From positions 1-32,572 of the forward strand of contig JAKFGP010000057.1 in the NCBI GenBank assembly GCA_021502835.1: 32,572 bases of DNA. Direction: 5' to 3'. Shown one piece after another: positions 9,473 to 18,769 of this stretch. How positions within the stretch are numbered: position 1 is the first letter of the stretch; each line of letters opens with the position of its first letter. This stretch comes from Streptomyces thinghirensis (GTDB taxonomy: Bacteria > Actinomycetota > Actinomycetia > Streptomycetales > Streptomycetaceae). A model generated the notes under the pieces. That model saw only the letters and a list, made by a program, of their open reading frames with translations, was not told the DNA's origin and ran no database searches. Position numbers and translations under genes: made by a program.

Positions 9473-9513
9473 GTGTGGCGACCGGCCGGAACAATGACAG
9501 CCGGTCGCCACAC
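9473..9513. terminator. Strong 14-bp hairpin
   Basis: Perfect inverted repeat GTGTGGCGACCGGC (9473-9486) / GCCGGTCGCCACAC (9500-9513) with a 13-base loop. No T tract follows on either strand, which is common for actinomycete terminators. It lies about 300 bases beyond the end of the VCBS protein (minus strand) and no gene is seen immediately beside it, so its client is uncertain. Confidence 0.5.
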
Positions 9514-9815
9514 AGCATGACCTTCCGGGGATACGGAGGGCCTCGTGGCATTACCTCGTTGCTCCAGCCGGGTCGGATGGTCAGGCTGGGCTGCCGAGGC
9601 AGTCGCCTATGAGGTGGCTGAGGTACTGGATGTGCCGCGGTCCGCGCCGAATGCGTGGGCGAGCTGTTCCAGGGGTGCTGAAGACGAGGTTGAGAGCCCT
9701 CAGCATCTTATCCAGCCAGTCCAGGCCTCCCCAGCCCACCCGGCCCCACCACATCCGCATCGGGAACGTCCTCCGCGAATCGCAGTGGGGCCGCGTGCCG
9801 AAAGCCAGGAGGAGC

Positions 9816-11333
9816 TTACGGCGCGGGGCGCATGGCAACGCCCTTGTTGAGGGTGCCAGTGCCCGTTCCGGTGTAAATGAGCGGCGTGCTCTGACGCCGA
9901 CGGCGGCGATGTCACCTTGTTGTCGCCGTTGAAGTCGCCGCCGATGATGCGCTTCATGGGGCTCCAGGTGTTGTCGGGCCCAGCTTGCGGGCGGCGTCCA
10001 GGCCGCCCTTGGTGTTACCTGCATCCCAGTTCAGGCTGCCGTCGTCGCGGACGCGGTGAGGTCATCCCGGTCGTCGGCGTTGATGTCGGCGGTGCCGGTG
10101 AGGCGGGTCTTGCCCCAGGTGGCGTCCGGCCACATCTTGATCTTCGTGCCCGTCAGCGCGCCGTCGGCGCCGGTGTAGTAACCATAGAGGCTACCGTCGC
10201 CCCGGTGGGCGACCAGACCCGTCACGGCCGTTGAACTTGAACCGGGTGACCTGCTCGATGGTCTTCCAGGACGTGTCGTGCCACATGGGCTTGCTCTTGT
10301 TGAGGATGCCGGTGGTGGTGCCCGTGTACAGGTTGAGGGTGCCGTCGCTCCGCACACGCGGCGATGTCGCCGTTGCCGTCGTTGTTGAAGTCGCCGCCGA
10401 TGATCTGCACCATCAGGCTCCAGGTCTTGTCGTTCCACAATTCGGCGCCCGTACTCCAGCGTCCCGTCGGGCTTGGCGTAGAAGGCGTGAAGGGATCCGT
10501 CGTCAGGACGGCGGCGACGTCGGTGCGGCCGTCGCGGTTGAAGTCGGCGGAGGCCGCACCAGGTCGCTCAGGTTGCCAGTGCCGAGATCACGGTTGACGG
10601 TCTGCGTGACGAAGTGCGCATCGATCGGCGCTGCGACGGCGTCCGTACTGGTCGTCTCCGAGCCGTAACAGCCGCCCTGCGTAGAGCGGTTGTTGACGCC
10701 CACCATCTGCAGGGCGCCGTTCTTGTCCTGCAGCAGGGGTCCACCGGTGTCACCAGCGCATATGGCGTCGCCGCCCTGGCCGGTTACGTTGACCGCGTCG
10801 GCGGTGACCGACGTGACGGTGAAGGCGCCTTAGGTGGCGCTGGGTGGAGCACCCATTCGTCCTTCGTACGGCCGAAGCCGACGGACTGGAGCGTGCTACC
10901 GGCGGCCGGTGCGCTGGCCGCCAGGCGCACCGCCGTGATGTCGGGGATGGCCTTGTCCAACCGAGCGAGGACCATGTCTCGCTTCGAGTGCGGGACGAGT
11001 TCGACGACCTCACGTACATAACCGTTGGCGATGTTGGAGTCGGCCCGGCCTACGGTGGCCCGGGTGACCTGCTTGGGCTTTCCGGCAGCGACGGTGCCGG
11101 CATGATTCGGGTCGTCCGCGAAGCAGCTCGCTGCGGTGAGCACCCACTGCGTGTTCTGCCAGCGCACCCGAGCATGACCGGTAGTCGGTACCGATCGTCA
11201 AGCGAGCAGTGAAGTCCAGCTTCGCATCAGTGGCCGGGTCACCCACGGTGGCATGAGCCGGACTGGATATCAGGGCACCGGCAACGACGGCGGACACACT
11301 GGTCACCCAGATGGGACGCGAGATACGGAGCAT
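9816..11333 (-). CDS. Secreted S1-protease-like protein with VCBS/FG-GAP repeats; catalytic residues replaced
   Basis: The ATG at 11333 has AAGGA five bases upstream. Residues 1-30 (MLRISRPIWVTSVSAVVAGA, then LISSPAHA) are a signal peptide. The S1 domain follows: FTARLTIG, WVLTAASCFADDP, ELVPHSKRDMVLARLDKAIP, VGFGRTKDEWV, ICAGDTGGPLLQ, VNNRSTQGGCYG. The usual TAAHC is TAASC (Ser codon 11126-11128), GDSGG is GDTGG, and only the Asp of DMVLARL remains, so it should be a pseudoprotease. A C-terminal repeat block follows with DFNRDGRTDVAAV, GGDFNNDGNGDIAA, DINADDRDD and GGDFNGDNK, Ca-binding FG-GAP-type motifs, ending TLNKGVAMRPAP at 9816-9818. About 500 residues, with six or more frame changes. 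The repeats suggest a beta-propeller used for binding outside the cell. Related Streptomyces S1-like proteins with the same substitutions exist to my recollection. Confidence 0.8.
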
Positions 11334-11469
11334 GAGAATCCTTGTGCAGGAAGTTTGATAGTGACGGTGCGGGAGGGAAGGGTTAGCGAACGCTGCGTTC
11401 GCTGGGCCAGCGTGCTTGTTCCTACCTGCCACGGCTGAGACTGCTTGGAGCATGCTGGGCTCCTGCCGT

Positions 11470-11850
11470 AGCGCAGAGACCGCCTTTTACCGGGGCGGGG
11501 GCCCTGGCTGGCGCGAGTCGCGGCGGTGCGGGTTCACCAGGCGCGGCCGTCGCATCCGCCGTCTGCGCGATCGCCGTTCCTTTGTCTACGGTGCTCTTTG
11601 TGCCGACCAGCTCCGACGCCATGGCAGATTGTTGCGGATGCCGGGCGAGGACCAGCTGATGGCCACGACGAGCCGGCTATCAGCGTTGATGACCACCTGG
11701 TCGTTGGTGAGGCACCATTTCCTCAACTGCTCGGCCATGGTGGGACCGCGATCGACAGCCAAGGTGCTGTCTGAACGGGTGGTCCAGATCAGCTCCGACG
11801 CCGTGACTGCATCAGCCACGACGAGATCGTCTCGCACGCGACAACGGTCA
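11470..11850 (-). pseudogene. IS5-family transposase remnant
   Basis: The minus strand reads DSTLAVDRGPTMAEQLRKW, TNDQVVINADSRLVVAI, then PGIRNN and, in a second frame, GTKSTVDKGTAIA followed by an A-D-G-G-like motif. This matches the middle of IS5-type transposases, where a first catalytic Asp (DGTL-like, here DSTL) is followed by N-H-Q-V-V-I-D-A-D-T-R-L-V-V and later I-A-D-G-G-Y. The N- and C-terminal parts are not found, so about 120 residues remain. It lies directly upstream of the VCBS protein on the same strand. Confidence 0.6.
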
Positions 11851-11874
11851 TGTAACAGCGCTTAGGCGGCGGGG

Positions 11875-12171
11875 TCAGCCCGTGACACGGAGTTCGACCA
11901 GGACCGAACGCAGACCGGTGTCACCGGCTTCCCCCACGGGCTGGTAGTCGTTGGTGGGCGCATTGATGACAGTCTCTTCGCCCTGGGCGGTCAGCGTTGC
12001 CTCGACCGGGTGTTCCTCAGTCCACACGCCGTAGGCATCAGGCGGATTCAGAGTCCAGCCAGCCTGACTTAGTGGTTTTGATACGGAAGCAGTAGCCACT
12101 GTTGTCCAAACAGAGACTCGATCTTGATGCTCCCACGTCTCGCTGCAGTTCACCAGCGTGATGTGGCTCAT
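11875..12171 (-). CDS. Hypothetical 98-residue protein
   Basis: An uninterrupted frame from ATG at 12171 to the stop at 11875. It begins MSHITLVNCSETWEHQDRVS and includes LNPPDAYGVWTEEHPVEATL, NAPTNDYQPVGEAGDTG and an ending SVLVELRVTG. Alternating polar and hydrophobic residues suggest beta structure. There is no signal peptide or membrane helix. AAGG lies only two bases before the ATG, a weak ribosome site. I do not recognise a family. It is one of very few genes here without a frame change. Confidence 0.5.
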   Translation of the reverse strand: MSHITLVNCSETWEHQDRVSVWTTVATASVSKPLSQAGWTLNPPDAYGVWTEEHPVEATLTAQGEETVINAPTNDYQPVGEAGDTGLRSVLVELRVTG

Positions 12172-12673
12172 CGCCTTAGCAAGGCTGATATTCCGCTCTT
12201 GGAGGACTCGGCTAGCTCGGGGTAGTTGAAGTCCTCAACCACAGAAGACCATCTCCGGTGGCAGCCTCCGCAGCGGTCACTGTCCGGTTGGCACTTGCGG
12301 AGGCCTGTACTATCCCGTGGTCAGCGCTATGGTCTACCAATGCTAGCCCAAGGCACCGGAGGCCCCTGGCGCAAGGTGCCTACAGGCGCGCGACATCGAC
12401 ATGTGGATCCTTCCCCTACGAGAACGAGGGGACGGACTCACCTCCGCTTAGCGGAAGTAAATCACATGCAAGAGTGTGGACGTCCCATGAAGGAGCTCTC
12501 TGTGCAGCTCGGCTGACGGCTCCCCTCACCTACGAGAGGGAGAGAGCCGGGGCGTCTGTCTTAGCGGTCGCACGTCATCGCGCGTTGTCCCACGACAGCT
12601 CACCGCCTCGCTTTGCGCGGGCCTGGGTGCCGGTGTGCGTGAACCCACGTTTGAGTACTAGAGGAAGTTCCAG
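12172..12673. promoter_or_regulatory. Divergent intergenic region upstream of the ALF-toxin gene
   Basis: About 500 bases between two divergent genes. No protein is recognisable. A stem with CGGCTCCCCTC (12517-12527) and GAGGG/GAGCCG (12536-12549), interrupted by a short bulge, could be an attenuator or processing site in the toxin leader. GAGGAAG at 12661-12667 is the toxin ribosome site. Promoter elements were not convincingly identified. Confidence 0.4.
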
Positions 12674-15600
12674 GTGAAACCACAAGCACGCTCCACACCA
12701 GTGGGGGCGCATACTCAGAACCGGCACAGCCCGACGGGCGCGCGATCTCAACTTCCGCCGCGCCAGCAGTGTTCTGCTGTCCAGCGTGATCGCGGCCAGT
12801 CTGCTGGGGTCTTCCCCGCAGAAGCAGACGACTCAGCAGTGCCCGCAGACCGTGAACTGGTAGTCGACCTTTGGTCATCCGGTGGCGCGGGTGTCCAGGA
12901 AGCAGCCGAGCAGGCGCTCCTTGGCTCCGACGAGGACATCAGGCAGTTCCTCGACGCTAAACAGGATCTCCAGCTGGCCATGACAAGGTGGATGCCAGCC
13001 GGGTTCTGAACGCGGGGGCCCCGCCGTGCGCTAAACAGCCAAGGCCGCGCTGCAGGGAACCCCCGATGACCTACGCGCGTTCCTGACGGAAGGTTGGAAA
13101 GCTCCACCAGAGCAGGACCAGCGCGTCGAAGCGTCTCCGGGTCATCCCAGCCTCGGGGGCGTCGGCGTACAGGAAGCCGGCAAAGCCGCGCTGAACGGCA
13201 CACCTGGAGGACGTCAAAAGTTCCTCGACAAGCGGGCCAGTACACCGCTCGGGAGACAGACGACCGTGTCCAGGTCTCCAAGCTTTACAACAGTGGCGGA
13301 CCGAACGTAAAGGCAGCTGCCAAACTGGCGCTGCAGGGGACCCCCGATGACATCATCGAGTTCCTTGCAGTGGGCCAGTTCGTCGCACGCACACCCGCGA
13401 CCAGGGAACACGCCACCGTCGAGAGCGAGTTGACTGAGCAGGCCAAGCAGGCAGGCAAGCAGGCTGAGGACGCCACCAAGCAGCTCAGGAAGCCGCATCG
13501 AAGGCGAGGCAGCCTCCGAGCTGGCCAAGCAGGCCGCACAAAAGGCAGCCAAGGAGACAGAAGCTGCCAAGGACGACGCCCGGGCGCGCAGTGGTTAGGC
13601 CAAACAGGCTGCCAGGCGCTGCGCGGGCTGCCGCAGATGCCGAGCAAACGGCGATTGGCGCAGCCAACGCCGCAAATCGTTCCTCGAGAATCGCTGCACT
13701 GGCCGCTGCACAGACCGCCAGTGCTGCAGCCGACCGCCGGCGTGCGGCGACGCGCGTACAATGCAGCGATCGCCGCTGGCAGGATAAGAACCAAGCTCAA
13801 CATGCCTCCAACATGGCCCAGCTGCCCGCGCTGCAGCAAACCTGGCCACTGAGTCCGGCAGGGCCGCCGCACCAGTACAAAGCAAAGCGTCACTGGCAGC
13901 CGCTAATGCTGTGGTTGCGTCCAAGAGCGCAGTCACTCAACGCCGATCTAGCTGCCGACGCCGCCGATGAGGCAGCTGGTCACGCTGCTGCCGCCGGGGC
14001 CTCCTCGGTAGAAGCGAAGGCCGCAGCCGCAGAAACGCGGCGACACGCGGCCGAGGCCAATCGAGCCGCCAACGCTGCCGAAACCCTGGCACGCCAAAAG
14101 TCAGCCACCGCGCGGCATCCGAGGCCCGCGACGCCGCTAACTCCAGCAGCTGAGCATCGCCAACAACGCCGCCGACGCGGCCGAGGAAGCGGCTCTACAT
14201 GCCGGAGAAGCCAAGCGACGCCGCAGCGAGGCCACCGAAGCAGGCCGGCGCCCGCAAAAAGTTGCAGCCGACGAGCCACCGCCCGCGGTAGCCACCCGCA
14301 CGAAAGACCTTGACCTAGCGCGCCAGACCCATGCCGAGGATCTGACGACCCGCACCACTGCGGCCATCGAGAAGGCCAGAGTCGCAGAGGGCCACGGCCG
14401 GAGAGACTTCGCTGGCGAAGCAGCTGGCACCGTAGTCGAGGTCAAGCCATCATCGACGACACAATGGCCTTGGCAGCAGAAGCCAATAAGCCAGACACGG
14501 ACACAGCCGCGCTCGCCAAAGACGGTCGAGCCGTTGCCCTGCGAGCAATGAAATACTTCGGCTCTTTGGCGACCCAGCAAGCAGCAGCCCCAAGCGCTGG
14601 CCGGCACTCGACCAAGTGATGGACTACCTGCGCTACCGGCTGAAGGAAGCCGAGCAGGCAGAATTCGACAGCAAGTGTCCAATCTCGCTACCACCAGCCC
14701 TTACGCAGCTGTACGCGAGGCTGCTACCCGCGCCCTGGGAGGAACCGACCAGGGATCCACGACTTCTCACACCACCGGCCAATACAGAAGCAGGGCTTGC
14801 CGACTACCGGGTCAAGGTCGCCAGATTCACAACATAAGCGGCCCGCGTGTCAGGGAGGCCGCCGAGAAGGCGCTGGCGGATGGCAGTGCCCAAGGATTGC
14901 TCGCCTTCCTCAACAACGGCCAGTACACGCGCGCACCGGTGACGACGAGTGACAGCAACCCAACTAGTCAATACCGGAGGCCCGGGAAGTACAAGCTGCG
15001 GCAAAGATCGCCCTGTCCGGGCCGGTGCACCAACTGCACAGCTTATCCAGGCCGGTCAGTACACCGCCGCACGGCAGGACCAACTCGCCATCACCCACGT
15101 GGCACAAGTGGAGTGACTAATTGCCGAGGGGGCGGCATCATCGCAGCCACCGCACAGGAAAATCGGTGGCTTCTGCGGAGGCCGCCGCTGACGCCAATCA
15201 GGCGTCAGCAGAAGCCGACGCTGCTGCCGCGCAGGCTCAAAAAGCGCCAAGGAAGCCGACGGGTACCGCCCTGGACGCCGACCAGGCGGCTACCGACAAC
15301 GCTGAGTCGAGGTGCCGCTAAGGCCTGCGAAATCGGCCGCCACTGCTCGGACAGCGGCCCAGCAGGCAGAACAGGACGCCATCAACGCCGCCGAGGCAGC
15401 CGCCCAGGCAGAGTTCTCCGCCAACTACGCCTACACCTCAACAGCCAAAGCAAAGAATCTCGCCTCTGACAACGCTCGAGACGACGCGACCCAGCCGCCG
15501 GCAAAAGCGCGCCACAGAAGCAGAAAATGCGGCAACTCCAGGCGTGGGACAGGGTCGTTGAGTTGCGCGAGTCTAGGCTTCAAAACGTAGGCAAGCCGAG

Positions 15601-16216
15601 GCACAGCGCAAGGCGAAGAGGAAGCTGACCGCACTGCTACCTCTACCCCACGCGCGACAACCTCCGCCCTGCGCTCTGGCCGGTAAACATCACCCCGCGC
15701 CCATCGACGATCCTCAAGGAAATCATCTGGGGCTCACAGGCCTCAACGATGCCAAAGCCTGCGTCAAGACCCCAGCCTCGGAAAGTGCTCAGCCTTTTGC
15801 AACCATGGCGTGCCTATTGGCCGGATAAGGAAGGCGCTGAAAACCTTGACAACACAGTCGATGCGGCCGTTGAGGCGTCAAGGGTCAGCCGCATCGCGGA
15901 AGCGTCTCGCATCGCATTTCAAGGCAGCCGAACCCTGCTGAGATTTTCATTCAAAAATAAGCATCTATCTACCGCAACCGGTGGGTGGGCAAAGTTTGAA
16001 TCGACGGATATCGCCGAGGTCAGTCGTGGGTCGCAGAAGGGCTAAAATGGATAATGCCACGTTCGCTTCCCAACAAGGACACCTCCTTCAGGTTATAGTC
16101 GACATGGGAAGGGCTCTCGGCTTTAAGGGAGAGACCGGTATAGAATCATGGTCGGAAACGACGGGAAAGTGTTCAACTGCTTTCCAGAAAAATCCGATAG
16201 ATCCGGGAGGGAAGAG
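12674..16216 (+). CDS. Secreted ALF-repeat polymorphic toxin, frameshifted
   Basis: GTG start at 12674 with GAGGAAG six bases upstream. A frame change reveals a signal peptide (SVLLSSVIAASLLGSSP, about 12765-12825). Then come seven ALF repeats of roughly 40 residues, consensus GGxxVxxAAxxALxGTxxDIxxFLxxGQ: four near 12875-12985, 13010-13120, 13150-13260 and 13290-13400, and three near 14680-14810, 14830-14960 and 14965-15100. Between and after the blocks lie two long alanine-rich coiled coils (13430-14560; 15110-15640). The C-terminus (15730-16200) has a hydrophobic segment around ATMACLLAG, VDAAVEASRVSRIAEASRIA and a small domain: FKNKHLSTATGGWAKFESTD, VAEGLK, VIVDMGRALGFKGETG, VGNDGKVFNCFPEKS. 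ALF proteins are exported and carry variable toxic C-termini; a compact basic domain with Lys-His near its start and G-E-T-G before a beta hairpin looks like an RNase-type toxin, an inference. More than fifteen frame changes interrupt it. Confidence 0.75.
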
Positions 16217-16631
16217 ATGATCTTCGTGCGACAACTTCACCACGCAAGACCTGCGGGGCGACAGCACCTGAGCAGCTGTTCCTGGTATGAAGCCGACCTG
16301 CGCATCGCCGACGGCGGCGAGTGAAATTTATGCGGAGGTGCTCTTCCCTGTCGCTGACTGGCTGCGGAGTTGACCCCGCTGGCGCAAGCGAGGCGCAGAC
16401 CACAGCGAGCCGAATTCAACTTCGATTCCATGTCTTTCGCCGAAAGGATCAGTTCGAATCCGCCCCGACGACGAGGGCTGGCGCATCGGTTCCGTCTTCT
16501 CGCCCAAGGCATGCGAGCAGGGTGCTAGACGACGAGGAGCTTGCTGCGGAACTGTCGGGTTTACCATCCAGCGAGTAGAAGCCGACTTGGCAGCGGCGGG
16601 AATCGATGCCCGGCGCATCGATACGGAGTGA
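16217..16631 (+). CDS. Probable cognate immunity protein
   Basis: ATG at 16217 with GGGAGGGAAGAG directly upstream, immediately after the toxin C-terminal domain. Reassembled over frames: MIFVRDNFTTQDLRG, YEADLRIADGGE, VKFYAEVLFPVADWLR, a block with FNFDSMSFAE, DEGWRIGSVFSPKACEQG, LDDEELAAELSGFTIQRVEA and DLAAAGIDARRIDTE before TGA at 16629-16631. About 140 residues, acidic, with no signal peptide or membrane segment, as expected for a cytosolic inhibitor of a basic nuclease. The order toxin, then small acidic gene, then strong terminator is the standard immunity arrangement. I recall similar two-strand small immunity-type proteins in actinomycetes but cannot name a family. About five frame changes. 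The immunity role is inferred from position and composition. Confidence 0.6.
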
Positions 16632-16664
16632 TCTGACGTACAGCATTTGACCTCACTCTTGCCC

Positions 16665-16695
16665 AACGGGCCGCCGATTATGTCGGCGGCCCGTT
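16665..16695 (+). terminator. Strong terminator after toxin/immunity unit
   Basis: Perfect 13-bp inverted repeat AACGGGCCGCCGA (16665-16677) / TCGGCGGCCCGTT (16683-16695) with a 5-base loop, followed by TCGTG. It lies 34 bases after the immunity stop and closes the transcription unit. Confidence 0.85.
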
Positions 16696-16819
16696 TCGTG
16701 CTCTGTGACTGGTAGCGCGACGTTGCCGACTGCAATCCGGCCCAGGGCTCACAGGGGGATGCCCTGGCACAACTACCGGCTCACCGCTGACCGCCCCCCT
16801 GAGACGGTCGACTTAGATC

Positions 16820-17713
16820 ATTGAGCTTCTTCGAGGTGGCTACCGATCAGGTGACGGTCCGCGAGCCGCAACGAGCGAGCTCCCAGGCTGATCTATCGAG
16901 ATGTCTGACGTCTCAATCACGCTGCTCAGGGGGCCCGGGTGAGTTATCTACCCTGCCGCACTTGACCGTGCCTCATACGCTCGTGGAGGTGGGTCTCGCC
17001 ATGCTCATCGTCACCCGTGAGGGCGACCGGCGATGCAAGCTCCGCCCGCCTCCCAGCGCGCGATGGTGGCATTGTGTACCTGCGCGAACACGTCACCCTC
17101 GCCAAGATCGCTGCCGGGTTCGGGATCGGCAGAGCCCACCGCCCACGCCTACACCAGCGCGGTCATCCGTCGCTGCTCGCCGAACGAGCTCCGGGTCTGC
17201 TGGAAGGTCCTGCGCGAACACGACCCGAACTTCATCCTTCTGGATGGCACGCTCGCCGAGTGCGACCGGATCGGCGAGCGGACAGGCCGACTACTCCCAC
17301 AAGCACCGCCGGCACGGCACGTAACGTGCAGGTTCACCGATCCGGACGGCCGGCTGCTGTGGCTCTCGCCCCTGCGCTGCCGGGCCGGGCTCACGACCTG
17401 ACCAGCCGCCCGCACCCACCGCATCATCCGCATCTGCGAGCGCCAGGACGTCCCCATCCTGGCTGATCTCGCCTACCAGGGCGGCGGTCCATGGCCGTGG
17501 ACCACGGGCATCAAACGCAGGCCCCTGCAGGAACTCACCCCACAGAGAAGGACCGCCACCGGGCCTTGGCCTCGGCACTGGGCGCCGGTCGAACGCGGCG
17601 TCGCCCGACTGAAGTCCTGGAAATCTTCCGCAGGTCCCGATGTAGCCCCAACCGTACGTCGTCAATCGTCAAAGCGTGCTCACGCTGGAGCGGCAACGCT
17701 GAAGAAGCTCAAT
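16820..17713 (+). mobile_element. Complete small insertion sequence, 13-bp perfect ends
   Basis: ATTGAGCTTCTTC at 16820-16832 and its exact complement GAAGAAGCTCAAT at 17701-17713 bound an 894-bp element. A single DDE transposase reads inward from the left and its stop lies in the right end. No clear target duplication was found. A partial relative occurs at 18505-18735. Confidence 0.8.
17000..17702 (+). pseudogene. IS5-type transposase, frameshifted
   Basis: Order after reassembly: MLIVTREGDRRCKLRP, AMVAL, YLREHVTLAKIAAGFGIG with a helix-turn-helix continuing TAHAYTSAVI, LLAERAPGLL, NFILLDGTLAECDRIGE (first catalytic Asp), ADYSHKHRRHGTNVQV, DPDGRLLWLSPALPGRAHDL, TAARTHRIIRICERQDVPIL and ADLAYQGGG (second Asp), then VERGVARLKSWK (catalytic Glu) and SSIVKAVLTLERQR, stopping at 17700-17702. 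All DDE positions are present. Around six frame changes break it. The start is uncertain: ATG 17000 gives the first in-frame family-like residues, but an N-terminal extension from about 16901 is possible. The length of about 230-260 residues suits the family. Confidence 0.75.
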
Positions 17714-17719
17714 ATGTCC

Positions 17720-18307
17720 GACGGGGATGCGTCTGCGGGGTGTCGGACGATCCCCTGCGGGTGCTGACGGGGTGGAGAGCCTGCTCGACAGCTCCTCCAG
17801 ACGCCGCCGTTGCCGACGGCTGGTGGGGCCGACCAGGAACATGCCTGTCACGAACAGCTGGAAGCAGGCATATCCGTAGTTATGATCGAGGAACTGTGCC
17901 ACAGCGCTCACCCAGCCACAGCAGTGCGGCTGCCGCTGCCAGCCAGAGCACCTTATCGGCGCTGCTGGGTATTCACCATACGGCGCTGACGTGCGACGAT
18001 GTCGATCGCGGCCGACAGCTCAGCGGGATCCTCTCCGACAATTCGCCGCGCTGTATCCGACGGCCCACCCACATGTGTCAGCCACCGGCTCGCGCTCAGT
18101 CGAGCTGTGCCGCCCGGCGCCGAGTCCACCACCACACCCCGACGGCCACCGCCAAGCCCAGCAGAAGGTAGGCGGCAGCAAACAGCAAAGCCCCGAGACA
18201 CGTCCACTCGTCCTCACCGACGACCACTCCCAGCAGGAAGCCTCCAGCGCGTCCGCCGCCAGCAGTACCGTGAAGAGGGCTCCGCCGCACTCCCGCACGT
18301 CCTGCAC
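17720..18307 (-). CDS. Probable four-helix membrane protein
   Basis: Read across frames from the GTG at 18307: VQDVRECGGALFTVLLAADA, a frame change to GFLLGVVVGEDEWTCLGALL continuing FAAAYLLLGLAVAVGVWWW and the positive stop TRRRAAQLD, then a soluble stretch with THVGGPSDTARRIVGEDPAE, LSAAIDIVARQRR, then KVLWLAAAAALLWLG, a frame change, and FLDHNYGYACFQLFVTGMFL before a basic tail SRRQRRRLEELSSRL. That gives four hydrophobic segments with basic residues on the presumed cytoplasmic sides, about 190 residues. I do not recognise a family. The gene lies between a complete IS and a truncated copy of a related IS on either side, in the opposite orientation to both. It could instead be two genes split near the ATG at 17979. 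Confidence 0.5.
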
Positions 18308-18504
18308 CCCCGCGCGTTCTCCCGGCTGACCCGGACACGCCCCGTCCCCCCTTCACTCGTACCCGTGCATGACCGGCTACCCCGCTGGCCGCCAACACCC
18401 CCACCAACGCACGGGAAGGAGGAACGCACCGGCTCGCCAGCGACGGGGAACCGGGTGTGTCCCAGTCCCGGGACAGAGCTGACCCACCGAACCGCGCCCA
18501 GCCC

Positions 18505-18735
18505 CGGCAGGGTGGCGGCCCCTGGCTGACCACGGGCATCAACGCAGGCGTTGTAGGAGCTCACCTTCACCGCGAGAAGGCCGTCAACCGGGCCCTGGCC
18601 GGCGCACCGGCACCGGTCGAGCGTGGCGTCGCCCGCTTGAAGGCCTGGCGGACCTTCCACAGAGCGCGAGCAGCCCCAACTGCATGACGTCAATCGCCAA
18701 AGCCGTCCTCACCCTGGAGCAGCAACGCTGAAGAA
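18505..18735 (+). pseudogene. 3' remnant of an IS related to 16820-17713
   Basis: Encodes only the transposase C-terminus: PWLTTGI, KAVNRALAGAPAPVERGVAR, LKAWRTFH and, after a frame change, SIAKAVLTLEQQR. It aligns with 17485-17715 at roughly three quarters identity by eye and ends GAAGAAACTCA, a degenerate form of that element's right end. No left part is present. Confidence 0.75.
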
Positions 18736-18769
18736 ACTCATTGGTCCCCTGCTGTAGACGACCGGTAGT

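Noticed and set aside
13430..14560. Tandem DNA repeat or CRISPR-like array in the alanine-rich region
   Set aside because: The repetition is at protein composition level (Ala-rich coiled coil) with irregular spacing and no constant repeat and spacer units.
12674..16216. Programmed ribosomal frameshifting in the ALF toxin
   Set aside because: Too many shifts in both directions and no recurring slippery site or downstream structure; the same pattern affects unrelated genes.
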